Below are positions 34,687-46,463 of a DNA stretch of 64,000 nt, in pieces. The DNA lies in contig NC_081407.1 of the NCBI RefSeq assembly GCF_030272615.1, forward strand, positions 101,601,897 to 101,665,896. The letters run 5' to 3'. The notes below the pieces were generated by a model, which was given only the letters and a program-made list of their open reading frames with translations, made no database searches and had not been told where the DNA came from. Each line of letters begins with the position of its first letter. The stretch's first letter is position 1. This stretch comes from Cryptomeria japonica. Taxonomy: Eukaryota; Streptophyta; Pinopsida; Cupressales; Cupressaceae. Both the position numbers and the translations under genes were made by a program.

Positions 34687-36560
34687 ATGTGCGAGAGGCA
34701 TCTAGCCACACAGGTGTTGCGTGATCGATTGACAGAGGCCGAGGTGGATTCCATTGCAGTGATAGGCCTGTACGATGTTATGCATATGCTCGTGATTCAG
34801 ATGAATCATAGTTTGATTATAGCATTGGTAGAGCGGTGGCACAGTGAGACGTGTATGTTTCACTTAGCGCAGGGGGAGATGACAGTTACACTGGAGGATG
34901 TGTGGTGCATCCTTCACATTCCCATTCAAGGAGAGCTAGTGACATATGATCGATCTTGGGGGACAATGGTTGTACAATGGTTTTTTGATGAGAATGTGTA
35001 TATTGATGATGGTTCGATAGCCTGGTAGGATATAGTTGCTTTGTATGAGCCACTACTGGCTATTTTATCAAGCATTGTTGAGGGCCTGCTATGCCCAGAT
35101 CGATGATCACATGGACTAGTCGTTGGTTGGGGCTAGGTGATTGAGCAGATGATGATTGAGGGGACCTGCTTTGCATGGGGATTGTGCATGTTGTTGCACT
35201 TATATCAGGAGTTGCATGAGGTGTCTGGGTGTGGGAGCACCTACCTGTGACTCGACCAGTGAGTCTAAGATTTAGAGCCATGGACTAGCCCTATGTATAC
35301 ATGTATGGTGATATGATGAGTCAGCCCCACTTGGGGAAGTTAGAGTGGTGGTGGCAGAAACTTGACAATTTAGATACAGTGATCTGGAGGCCGTATATTG
35401 AGTGCGAGCCTTGGGAGGATGTTGCAAAGGCCTTACCTTACGTATTTATGACACGATACCTCATTGGTAGGAAAACCTACAATGTGGAGAGATAGGTACC
35501 TAGGAGAGTGCTGAGACAGTTTGGATGGAGGTAGGGATTGCCGAGTGGTTCTGGAGAGTATGCACAGGTGGTCTAAGAGAGGTTCTAGTGGGGGCCAGTA
35601 TTACCTTATGATCAGGCGTTAGTAGAGTTTCAGACTCTACAGTTGAGACCGTGCCAGATGAGGTTGGGGATGGTAGATGCAAGGGTGTTAGATGAGTACA
35701 CTCAGTACATTGCGACACATCCGATTCCTTAGATATCAGATCCAACAGGGCCGATTCCTGATTTTGAGGAGGATAGGGGATAGAGACGGAGGAGGAGAGG
35801 AGGTCGAGGACTTGTATTAGTTCGATGAGGGAGAGGTGACGAAGGAGGAGGGGATGGAGGAGAAGGTGATGGAGGAGGAGGAGGTGGGGGTGGTGGAGGT
35901 GAGGAGGAGGAGGAGGTGGGGGTGGTGGATTTGGAGGAGGTGTGGGATTTGGAGTTGGAGGTGGTGGAGGTAGATGGTTGCGGCAGAGAGGGAGAGGCAG
36001 GTAGCCATTGCGGCTATCACAGGGACCTTTGATGCAGGGAGGAGTTAGATTAGGTGGTAGGGATATGGGGGAGGTGGAGGCACCTATGGATACAGGGGAG
36101 GGAGCAACTGGAGGAGAGGGAGCTACTAGTGGAGGAGATCTGTGGGATTATATAATATTATTTTTGTAGACTTGGCTAGAGGATATGGAGGCGGAGGTGG
36201 TAGCTAGAGATGTGTAGCTATTTGCACAAGAGTCAGAGTTGACTATAGTGCTATGGGGGAGAGATAAGGTAGTTGATAGGGTGATCCAGTTATAGGAGAG
36301 AGTTTAGGATTTGGAAGGAGTATAGGGACATGGGTTGTCGACTGATTCCCTAGCGAGAGAGTTATGGAGAGCAAGTGTAGAGGTTGATTACTGGTGGGGT
36401 CTATATGAGCAGGAGGTGCCATCTAGTTGGTGGGCACTAAGTTATTCACAGATGCATCAGGAGAGATCAGAGTAGTCTCAGAGGATACAGAGCAGTGGTG
36501 GTGTGATGGGTCCTCCACGGCGGGGTAGTGCAGGTGGTGATGGTGGTGCAACATCTAGTT
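34687..36560 (+). pseudogene. Plant mobile domain (PMD) protein, antisense extra ORF of element B
   Basis: From the ATG at 34687 an open frame of 113 aa reads RHLATQVLRDRLTEAEVDSI, then VIGLYDVMHMLVIQMNHSLI, ALVERWHSETCMFHLAQGEM and TVTLEDVWCILHIPIQGE. This is the N-terminal signature of the plant mobile domain (MAIN/MAIL and PP7-long-form family). A stop follows at 35026-35028, the frame shifts, and 35301-35495 gives PHLGKLEWWWQKLDNL, WRPYIECEPWEDVAKALPYV and TRYLIGRKTYNVER, then a stop and VPRRVLRQFGW. These are the conserved C-terminal PMD motifs. A Gly/Glu-rich low-complexity tail (about 35790-36150) and a charged end follow. It runs opposite to gag-pol and tail-to-tail with integrase. 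Extra ORFs between pol and the 3' LTR are known in the Tat lineage, and PMDs are known to travel with transposons. This copy is broken. Confidence 0.8.
35800..36010. repeat. GGA/GGT-rich low-complexity tract in PMD tail
   Basis: Almost pure purine-rich GAGGAGG and GGTGGTGGAGG words on the plus strand. It would encode Gly/Glu-rich sequence in the PMD frame. Prone to slippage. Confidence 0.7.
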
Positions 36561-39146
36561 AGAGTGGCATTTGAGAGAGCATTTATGTATGTTATTATAT
36601 TATCATTTTGGACCGTGTCTTGGATGGCTCTTGGTAGCCAATATGTTGGACTTCATTGTACTCTGATACATGTATGTTTTTGCGAGATGATATGATATAT
36701 GAAGAGATCCCATATTTTGTGATGATATGCATGTTGGTGATATGTATGGATGTATGCAGGATAATAATCTATGATTTATGCTTAGATGAATTTTTGCTCT
36801 TACTATATGTATGTGTTGATGAGATGATTCCTATATGCATGTTATGTTTGATTTATATGATGTTTATATGCTTGGTTTTATGAATGTGATGCTGACATGT
36901 GGATGCATGTTGATATGCATGGTTTGTTGGTATAATGCCTTATGTATGCAATGCCATGATGATGATGTATGTATAATGAAATGATGCTAAATGATGATAT
37001 AGATAGTACTTTTATATTTGATGTTTGATGAGATGATGAGATGATGATATGCAGTGATGTTTGATTATGATGAAATGAATGATTTATTTAAATGCATCTA
37101 GATGGTTTTTAGATGAATGCAATATGGATAAACAAATGTATAGTATACATGTTGATGTGATGATATCTCAATGAATGTATGTGTAAAATGTATAAACCAA
37201 ATGGTGAGACAAATGGTTTTTGTTATGATTCTAAATGTTGGTAAAATATGACTAAGTGAAATGTTAATGTAATGATAATGCAACTCATGGGTAATGAATA
37301 ACTGCACCTTAATGCAATTAAAAGGATAATGAATCCTAAATGAAACAGGGCATAAGATGGAATGAATAAGTATAAGAATATACTAGATGGATAGATGAAT
37401 GCACTTTTATCTAATGGATAGATAAATGAATGTATGCAACTTAAAAAATCTAAACAAATGCATGGTAATCAAATGTAAATGATGACGAATGATGAGTTTA
37501 AAATGAATACTAAAATGAATACATAATAATGGCTTAATAATGATAACATGTAATGATGAGGATTGTATACAAATGCATGTAAATGTCATGAGTTTGCAAT
37601 GATGAAATGATGTAATGATACTAATGCAAGTGCATGATAACGAACTAGGTGTATTTAAATGCAACTGGATGATAGTGAATGTACTTCAATGAATATTTAA
37701 GAATGAAGTTAATAAAACCTATATGCAAGCATATGATAATGAACTAGGTGTATTTAAATGCAACTAAATGATATGAAATGATGATGTGTTCATGATAGAT
37801 GAATGCAAGGTTGTTTAGACTTTGCATGATGCACTGATGATGTATCAGAGAACTTTGTCGTGATTGTATCCAAGACAAATTCATTTTTTAGATAATTTCT
37901 CATATTAATCTTGTTCACACTTGCATACAAAACCATGAATATGAATAATGAACGATCAAATGGATGGGTGATATGCAACAGAATGAAATATAAACAAGTG
38001 AGATGGAATGACGATCCATAGTGCTTTATTTTCATCATTGAGCATGGTAGTATCAATCTTGGATGAGGCAGTAGGAACCAAGGATGGAGCATTGTACCTA
38101 CAAACAAACAACATAAATAAATAATAAAGAATATGGACCCTCCATAATGGTTCATGCTCATATGGTCGAGGTATATGTTGTAGTGAGCAAGCCATAGTAG
38201 TCTATGACTGTATTTTGCATATGATCATGTAGCTTAGTGAACTTCCCACATAGACACCATTAGTACATGCCCTAGAACTTCATTGGAATAATTCACAGAA
38301 GATACACAAACAATGCTTAGGAACCATCCCGACCACTCTGATCACTTGTGGATATCCCGGAGTAGCATAGGAACCTGATATAAATGACAAATAACCTACA
38401 AATCAACCAAGTACTTGATAGCTTAAACAAAATTTTCTTGTCAAAGAAAATGTCATCTTGTCTTTGTTTTGGTAATGAAGGATGCATCTTTGTTAAAACA
38501 AAGTGCGTGTCGATGTTGATTGATTGGTTGGTTTCATAAGTGATCATTGTTTGAGTAACTCAGAATGTTTTCTTGGTGTCTATTTGCAATTGTGTATGTA
38601 CAATGTGTTGCCATGTTTTTGGTTGATTTTTTGATGTTTTATTATGTTTTTGGATTTTTGAGTATTTTCAAATGTTTTTGGTATTTGGTGATTGTTTTTG
38701 AATGTTTTTTTTGAATTTTGTGAGATAGTTCTGAATGAAGAACTCTATGAATCACTAGTAATGCAGAATCCACTTCCATCAATAGGTTAAGAGTATTGCC
38801 CCCAGTTTAGACATGATTATGAAAAAGCGGGATGCAAGACACATGAAGTACTATCCTTGATTGCAGATCAATAACAAACCATGGTTTTGACTGGTGGATG
38901 AGTGGATGAAATGAATGTGATCGCAACAAGTCTGAAAGACAATGAAGCCATAGCCTTTACGAATAGCACCTATTTTCTAGCTTTTCACCATCGTACTTAC
39001 CCAAGGTGCGACCGAAGTGGTTGTTCACCATTTGGATGCATGATTTTTTCTTTACTATTTTTTTTATTTTTATTTTCTTCAGGACATTTATCTGAATGTT
39101 TTTGGTGTTTTTCTAATATGCGTTGGAGCTTGATGCTCTGTACAGC
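36561..39146. other. Long non-coding 3' region of element B
   Basis: No gene supported. From about 36650 to 37800 the plus strand is packed with ATG and GATGAT/AATGAAT words, a strong composition bias. From 38600 to 38710 it is T-rich with repeated TGTTTTTGG words. ORFs here are short, mostly Met/Ile/His-rich products of the bias, and show no domain. The segment lies between the PMD tail and the end of integrase. Confidence 0.5.
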
Positions 39147-40436
39147 TTATGTATAAAACTGTTTGAGGTGCATGGTGTCGATCGGATCTACTAGCAGTTC
39201 TCCTTCTGAAGTAGCCAACTGATATGTCCTAGACCAAAATACAGTCATGATAACATATGGACCCAGCCAGCTAGATTCAAAATTTCCCTGATGTTCTCTA
39301 TTTGGTTGGTTACGAGGATTTTCTCTAAGAACAAGATCACCTACCTTAAATGTACGAGGTCTAACCTGATGATTATAGCTTCTTCTCATGCGCCGCTGAT
39401 AGGCTTTGAGGTGATTATATGCAGCTTGTCACTTTTCATCAAGTAGTTCCAAGTATTGAAGATGTGATACTCTGTATCCTTCATCATCTATGAGATTATG
39501 CAAGGAAACTTGTAGAGATGGTATCTCGACCTCAATAGGTAGGATGGCTTCTACGCCTTAGAACAATGAGTAGGGAGTTGCACCTGTAGGGGTTCAAATG
39601 CTAGTTTGATACGCCCATAGTGCTGGATTTAATTGAACATGCCAATCACGGCCAACATCATTGACTTTCTTCTTGAGGATTCTCAATATTTTTTTGTTTG
39701 ATGCTTCGGCCTGACCATTGCCTTGTGGGTAATAGGGAGTGGAAAAGCGGTGTTGGATGTGAAACTTCTCACAAAGTTCATGGACATTCTGATTTTTGAA
39801 GGGAAGTTCGTTATCTATGATGATGGACATGGGTACACCATACCAGTAGATGATGTAATTAAGGATGAATGAGGCAATATGCTTGTCGGTGACTTGGGTA
39901 AGTGGAACAGCTTCGATCCACTTTGTGAAATATTCAGTAGCGATAATGATGAACTTATGGCCATTGGATGAGGATGGATGGATCTTACCCACAAGGTCAA
40001 GGCCCCATTGACAAAAGGGCCATGGTGTTGTGATCGGTTGTAATTCTTGTGCTGGTGCATGTATCAAGTCTCCATGAACTTGGCATTTTTTACATTTTCA
40101 GACAAAATAGTTGGAGTCTTTTTTAATGGACGGCCAATAGTATCCAACACGCATGATCTTCTTGGCTAGTGAAGGACCGCTTGAGTGAGTCCCACAAATT
40201 CCTTCATGGACCTCTTCCAAGGCCTTTGTTGTCTCATCCTGTTCCAAATAGGGAAGGAGAGTACCATCAAGACTATGTTGGTATAGGGTTTTGGTAATGA
40301 TGGTGTATCGAGCGGTTTGGTGAATGAAGGTTTTATGTTGGTTATTTGATTGGTTAGGAGGAAGAGTGTGGTTGTGTAGAAAGGTGTAAAAATCACCATA
40401 CCATAGGGATTTAGAACTGATAAGGTGACATATCAT
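39147..40436 (-). pseudogene. Integrase (element B)
   Basis: On the minus strand the zinc-binding HHCC part reads [28 protein letters not shown] and, after a stop, KCKKCQVHG (about 40240-40075). The catalytic core follows: WPFCQWGLDLVGKI with the first Asp, IIIDNELPFKN with the second, and YYPQGNGQAEASNKKI with the Glu, keeping D-D-35-E spacing (40067-39594). After a stop the C-terminal part ends SYNHQVRPRTFKVGDLVLRE and LLVDPIDTMHLKQFYT (39389-39147). There is no chromodomain, which fits a non-chromovirus gypsy. Role: insertion of the cDNA. At least four stops interrupt it. Confidence 0.85.
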
Positions 40437-40985
40437 CTCAGTTTCAGGGATATCATAAGCTGGAATCCAAAGCTATTCTATCAAGAACACATAGCGTGTT
40501 GAATTTTGTGGAAGATCTAGGAGAGATGCAATGGTAGCCATAGCATCAGCAACTCGATTATGATCTCTAGGTATTTTATCAAAGGTGATAGTAATAAATC
40601 ATGCCTTTAATTTGTCCACCATTTGCTTGTATGACATGAGTTTACCATCCTTGGTCTGATATTCATCTGTTGCTTGTCGAATGACCAGTTGGGAGTCACC
40701 ATATACTTGTAGTTCTTTTAACTTCCATTGTACAGCCAGTCAGAGTCCTATGATCAAGGCCTCATACTCAGCTATGTTGTTCGTGCATGAAAATGTTAGC
40801 CTGTAAGATTTCGGGATGCTATCACCTTGAGGTGTAATAAGTAGAATGCCTGCCCTCGAGCCATGCCTAGTATATGAACCATCAAAGTATAGTTTCCATG
40901 GTTGTGCTGCTGTGATCATGAATATCTCCTCATCTAGAAAATTGGAAATGAGAGGATGATGGCTTATGAGTGGTGCATCGTCCAA
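40437..40985 (-). pseudogene. Second (archaeal-type) RNase H domain (element B)
   Basis: The minus-strand frame reads WKLYFDGSYTRHGSRAGILL with the first catalytic Asp, NNIAEYEALIIGL with the Glu, then after a stop LQVYGDSQLVIRQATDEY with the next Asp, and DHNRVADAMATIASL with the last Asp near 40520. This second RNase H after the ordinary one is the hallmark of plant Tat elements. Stops follow IIGL, KLKA and FLIE. Confidence 0.8.
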
Positions 40986-42206
40986 CTAATTTGCAATAAC
41001 TTGGCCCTTAATAGCCTTACAGTCCACATATTCGATGTCAAACTCACTCAGAATCATCACCTATTTGGCCAGATGACCTGTCAATGCTGCTTTGCTTAGT
41101 AAGTACTTTAGTGGATCAATATTAGCAATGAGTTGTACTTTATGTGTTAACAGGTAGTGCCCCAGCTTAGTGGCTGCCAAGATTACTGCTAGGCAATCTC
41201 ACTCAATAGGTGTGTAATTGAGTTCATAGCCAACGAGTGTGCGAGAGGTGTAGTAAATAGCACACTCTTTCCCTTCTGCATTATGTTGTGGCATTACTAT
41301 GCCCAATGTTGTATTTGTTGCTGAAATATAGAGTAAGAGCAGTCTACTTGGATCTGGTGGGATCAACAATGGTGTATTCATGAGATAATCGTTAAGCATC
41401 TGGAATGCTTGTTGGCATTTGTCATCCCATTGAAAGAAAATGTTTTTGTGAAACAGGTGCGTAAAGGGGTGACACTTATCTGCTAGTTGTGCAATGAATC
41501 TTTGGATGGATTGTAGCCACCCTTGTAGTGTCCTTAGCTAATTGATGTTCCTTGGAGGTGGCATGTCCATGATTGCCTTGACTTTTGCTGGGTTGACCTC
41601 TATGTCTTTGATTGAGACAATGTATCCTAAAAGTTTCCCTGAGGTTACTCCAAAGACACATTTCATTGGGTTGAGTCGAACATGATACTGTTCTAGTCGA
41701 TCAAAGATTTTATCTAAGATTTCCAGATGACCTTCTCGTGTTAAGGATTTTGCCAAAAAATCATCGACATAATCCTCCATGATGGTGTGCATCATATCAT
41801 GAAATATGGTGGTCATTGCTCTTTGATAGGTTGCTCCTGCATTCTTTAGACCAAAAGGCATTACATTCCAGCAGTATGTTCCCCATGGACATGTGAAGGT
41901 CATTTTATGTTGATCCTTTGGTGCGATCTTTATCTCATTGTACCCTGAAAAGCCATCCATGAGAGAAAGCATGGCTTGTCCTGCTGTTAGATCGACGATC
42001 ATGTCAATGTTTGGTAGGGGGAAATCATCCTTAGGAAATACCTTGTTTAGATCTCTGAAGTTAGTACAGATACGGATGCCCCCATTTAGTTTTCCAATAG
42101 GTACAATGTTGGATATCCAATCTGCATAATCAATTGGTCTAATAAAACCAACATCTAGGAGTTTCTTAAGTTTTGCTTTGACTAGTACCGCAATTTGAGG
42201 GTGCAT
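40986..42206 (-). pseudogene. Reverse transcriptase and first RNase H (element B)
   Basis: The 222-aa frame 42206-41538 carries the gypsy RT motifs in order: KLLDVGFIRPIDYADWISNI, ICTNFRDLNKVFPKDDFPLP, SLMDGFSGYNEIKIAPKDQH, CWNVMPFGLKNAGATYQRAM and the catalytic YVDD (EDYVDDFLAKS). NPMKCVFGVTSGKLLGYIVS follows. After a stop, WDDKCQQAFQMLNDYLMNTP leads to the RT-type RNase H: LLLLYISATNTTLGIVMPQ, IYYTSRTLVGYELNYTPIE (41399-41199), then ANIDPLKYLLSK. The domain copies RNA to DNA and degrades the template. Stops at about 41537, 41196 and 41064 disable it. Confidence 0.9.
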
Positions 42207-42239
42207 CTTGCAAAGCTTCTATTTGACAGGCTTAGCTCC

Positions 42240-42910
42240 TTCTACTATGGTGAGGTGATACATGACTAAATTAGGATCAAGACTAGGCATGTTTGCATAT
42301 GACCATGCAAAGTGATCTGACACTTTTGGAAGAACTCTACAAACTTAGTTTGTTCCTCTAGATTCAAAAGAGATGCCAGATGTATGTGATGAGGAGTCTC
42401 AAGAGTTCCCACATTGAATTATTTTGTTTCCTCAATTAAGATTGCTGATCGTTCCCACTGTGTACTAGAAGGGAGAATGTCAAACCTTTCATCTTCAGGC
42501 GCCTCAGAGAGGTTTTCACCATTGGATATGCTCTTTCTTGTTACTTTTTTGGGATCCATCAGTGCTACAGTGTGGTTTTCACTAGAAGATCCATGTTTTA
42601 TCATTATATTTTTGCAGCTGAAAGGTTTGGCATCCGCCCCAAAGTATGTTGCGTTATTTAGTTCAATGGTGAATCCTGCTTTGTGATCCTTGCTTGGTAT
42701 GTTATCCCTTAGTTCCAAAAATTCAATGATCGCCTCATCATTTTGGAATTGGTCAAGGCATGGGGGATTATATTGGTTCCATTTGATGAGTTCAGGATGT
42801 TTAATAGGCATTATCTCATTGATCAGGTTAAGTTCGTAAGATGTACCAATGAGGGTTAAGATGTTATGGTGAAGGTCATTGATGGTACTCTCCCTATCTA
42901 AATCAAGCAT
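42240..42910 (-). pseudogene. Protease-to-RT spacer (element B)
   Basis: The frame 42910-42419 (163 aa, MLDLDREST start) continues past a stop to about 42240. It includes NNATYFGADAKPFSCKNIMI and ends with a stretch like HMQTCLVLILI that precedes RT in gypsy elements (the HVFAWSYEDMPG position). No separate domain recognised. It lies in the usual linker position. Confidence 0.6.
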
Positions 42911-43045
42911 AGGATGTGACGTAGGGTCTATGGAAGATGTTTCCAGTTCAGGAACCCAAGAGGTCTTTATGTATGCTTCTCCGTAAATAGGGATGTCCTT
43001 GCGAGGTGGAGGTAGGGATGCATCTTCCTCATCTGAAGTATTAAG

Positions 43046-44089
43046 CTATATGGAATCAAATTGCCACTCATGCAAGTTAGTCTCTAAGTTGCTTTGCAAT
43101 ATCTGATTGCTATACCATAATGGGATATCCTTTGAGTTAAACATTGCTGGTGTGACCGGGTGATGGACCTTTATAGATGAAATGATTGGTGCTATAGGAA
43201 GGATTATTGGGATCAATGAATCTGATACTGGGAGTATTGGTAGTGTTGAATCTGTTGCTCCTAATGGAATTGTCAGTGTTGTCAATACTGCTGGGGGTTC
43301 TGATACTGCTAATGGTGTTGTTGAGGCGGTTGTTGCTGTTGATGGAGTAGCTCGTTTGATTGGTGGGATGATTGGTGTTGTGGATGGTATTGTTGGGATT
43401 CTTAGCCTTATTGGAGTAGTCGGTGCAGTGCTTGGTGCTGCTGATATAATCAAAGGCAACCTCTTTATGTTTGTAGTAGGCTGATATATAGGTTTGCTGA
43501 GTTTCCCTTTGAATATGAGTTTAGGAAGAATCTCCTTTTGAAAGCCTAATCCAATGTTATCTTTAGGCTTTAATTTTGGCTGCAGCAGTTCATGTCGTCC
43601 TTGCTTGTAAGGTCCCAAAGCACTCTGGCCATCATAACCCATTCTTTTCATAATGAGAAGGCCTTTTCCATATTGATCTATGGGAAGCTTAGCTTGTGGG
43701 ATGTCTATGGTGATGTGGTCTTTATAGATCCATTCTGTTAAGTCCTCATCTTTGGTCTCTTCTGCTTGACTCTTTCCAAGGATAAAAGGCATCAAAGTGC
43801 ATGCAGGTTTGACTAGTGGCATTTGAAGTAACCTTTGTGGTTTACCATGAGTTCTAGGAGAAGTGGGCATTTGTTCAACACAAAAGAGTTGGCTTAGATT
43901 GTACTCCCCAGAACCTTCCTCTGCCATTTTCATTTTTAGCTTCTCTTGCTTGGGTATAGTGGTGTTTGAACTGGAAAGAGAGGTTGGACTTACATAGGAT
44001 GTGGATGGGATAGCTTCTCTGTTGTTGGGAATAGGTAATCTCTGGCTGATGGTTGATATTGTTACAATATGCAAATGGATTTGCATCAC
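43046..44089 (-). pseudogene. G-patch-like domain with Pro/Thr-rich tail (element B)
   Basis: This 347-aa frame overlaps the protease frame in a different phase. Residues 141-185 read GKGLLIMKRMGYDGQSALGP followed by YKQGRHELLQPKLKPKDNIG and LGFQK. That is the G-patch pattern: Gly-rich, aromatic, with a hydrophobic helix. G-patches bind nucleic acid and helicases and are known at the C-terminus of some retroviral proteases and in some plant gypsy elements. Residues 205-330 are Pro/Thr/Ile-rich low complexity. The first 50 residues are probably read only after a frameshift from the protease frame around 44050. Confidence 0.7.
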
Positions 44090-45305
44090 CTAGGATTGTA
44101 ATTTCTACACTGTTATGCAGGAACTTGATACATTGGTGATAGGTGGATGGAACAACTTTCATGGCGTATATCCAAGGTTTTCCTAACAATAAATTGTATG
44201 GTAGAGGAAGGTCCATAACTTGACATATGATGTGTTTTACCACTAGGCCTACACGGATTGGTAACACAACCGCTCCTTTTGAAGAATGCTCCGCATTAGC
44301 ATAAGCTTTTATTGTTATATTTTTACAGGGATCCACTGATTCACTTGCATATCCCAATGTTGTGACCAGTTGTAGCATACAAATATTTAGGCCTGCTCCA
44401 TTATCAATCAAGACTCGCTTGATCCGGTGTTGGTTGATGAGTCCTTCAATATAGAGTGAGGCATTATGAGGTTGCTAGAAGGATGTATTGTCACTTTTCA
44501 AGAAAGTGAGACATGGCGATGATCTTAGACTACCAACCATAGCTTGGAATTGATCTATGTTGAGGTTGGTAGGGATTGACACCTCTTGGAGAGCTTGATC
44601 CAAGAACGTTTTATGAGATGGGGATAAGCGCAACAACTCTAAAATGAATATAAGTGCAGGTGTTTTATCTAATTGTTCCACAAGGTTGTATTGCTTTGGT
44701 ATGGAGGTGGTGCCTTGTGGAGCCACTTTGATAGTGATCTTTCTACGACACGTAACAACATTGTAAGTAGCGCTTGGGTTTTTGATGGTAATGGTTGCAA
44801 TTTTTTTATCGACATCATATAGGTGATTCACAGTGTAATTATAAGCAGCTCACATATAATCATTGGTATCTGTGTTTCATCCTAACGTGGAGGGACCCCT
44901 TTGATCTTGTGATGGAAGTGGATTTTTAAATATAAGATGACCATTGTTTGTGGTTTTTGGGTCATGTCCTTCAATTTCAATCTCACCTCAGTCAATAAGA
45001 TCCTGAACAAGATCTTTCAATCTATGACAATTGCTTGTTTTATGCCCTTTCCCTTGATGGAATTCGCAATGTTCATTATCCCTCCACCATGGAGGTTTGA
45101 CCTGAGGTTCATAATTTGATATTTTGGGTAAGGTCACTAGATTTGATGAGACCAATTGACGTAACACTGCTTCAATAGGTTCCCCTAAGGGAGTGTATGT
45201 CCATTTTGGTTTATAATTCTGTTGTCTTTGCCTTGGTTCTTCTTGTTGAACATTGCATCCTTGATTTGGTGGGGGAGGAACTGTGTTGGTCTTAGGTGGG
45301 GGGTT
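43875..45305 (-). pseudogene. Gag C-terminus zinc knuckle and protease (element B)
   Basis: After the gag stop at about 45306 the frame continues NPPPKTNTVPPPPNQG, then EHCEFHQGKGHKTSNCHRLK (about 45075-45015), a CHHC-type knuckle, then LVQDLID and a stop. The 44831-44475 frame carries the linker. Frame 44411-43875 has the retropepsin active site VLIDNGAGLNI (D-N-G), the flap-side motif KGAVVLPIRVGLVVKHIICQ and the LLLGKPWIYAMKVVPSTYHQ end signature. The protease would cut the Gag-Pol polyprotein. At least three stops and one frameshift interrupt the region. Confidence 0.75.
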
Positions 45306-46463
45306 TCACCCCACAAATTGAACCACAGGTTGTGCACTATTGATAGTCCTTGCATCTACAACCCCATCATTGACGATGTTTTTGTTTTTATTCCAGAAAT
45401 TAGGTTTATCATTGTTGAAGCGTGGGCGAGGAGCATCTTTTGGTTCATTGTAGATTTTGATGAGCCCCTTTTTGATGAGGGCCCTTTCACATTTTAAACC
45501 ATTGGTGATCATATCATTGAAGGACTCTATGCCTTTCATGTCTAGGTGGAATTCCATTTCTTTGTTCAAGTTGGAAATAAATATTTCCACTAGTTCTTGT
45601 TCAAGTAACTGAAGAGAACGCCTGCTAGATATTTGACTCCATCGTTGCAGGAAAACTAAAAATAGCTCTCTTGGTTTTTTCTTAGTGTTACATAGATCGG
45701 CCATGGTAATATCACGTTCAATTTTATGTGAGTAATGTGCAAGGAATTTCTGGATCACTTCTTCAAACATCCTAATGTCGCCTGTGAGTCGAGAAAACCA
45801 TTGCGTGGTTGTCCCTACCAAACTCTGAGGAAAGAGATGCATTAGGTATGTGTCTTCATATGCCACTTCTAGGCAAGTGGAGTGAAATTCTCTAACATGA
45901 TTGTGAGGGTCTCCTTTTCCTCTATACTTTTAGAACTTAGGTGTTTCAAACCCTCATGGAAAAGGTGGCATATGTAGATTCCTATCAAAGGGATAGGGAC
46001 AAATATCGTTAAGTAAAAACTTGTTTCTTTTCACACCACTGTGGAGTTGTTGGGCTAAATTCTTGACTTGTTGCTACAACCTATCAATATCGTTTGGAGG
46101 AGGAGGAGGTGGGGGATTTCCTTGATGAAGGTTGTATCTAATGTGATCTTGACCTCTTTCATCCTCATTATGACTTTGGTTTTCCAATGCTTGCCTTAGT
46201 TGTGCAGTATCAAAATCAGGGGGGAGTTTAGCTCCCTCTTGGGCAAGTCTTAAAAAGTGAGAATCCACATTGTTTCTAAGGATATCATAAAAAAGTCGAT
46301 TGAAGAGAGGGTTGAGTTGTGCCTTTTCGATTGCTTTAGGAGTGGGAGTACTAGGATTTTCGTCATTTGCGTTACCTCCAAGAGCTTCTTGGAATTTATT
46401 GAGATTTTCCTCCTCTTCCTCTTCAATCTCAAGTTGTCTAGTCCTTGATCTAGTTTGAGCCAT
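45306..46463 (-). pseudogene. Gag (element B)
   Basis: The likely start is the Met at 46463 (MAQTRSRTRQLEIEEEEEEN), preferred over the longer frame from 46568 because the first 35 residues are not gag-like. An acidic N-terminus and a proline run (NPPPPPPPNDIDRL) are followed by a TAG. The frame then continues QQVKNLAQQLHSGVKRNKFL, and the Retrotrans_gag core at 45866-45400: YEDTYLMHLFPQSLVGTTTQ, WFSRLTGD, FLAHYSHKIERDITMADLCN. It ends PVVQFVG and a stop at 45306. Three stops interrupt the frame at the RL-QQ, FP-GF and KF-KY positions. Capsid function is lost in this copy. Confidence 0.8.

Noticed and set aside
43182-43484. 100-aa Gly/Val/Ile-rich plus ORF in element B
   Set aside because: Antisense to the Pro/Thr/Ile-rich low-complexity tail after the G-patch. 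Its composition mirrors that tract.
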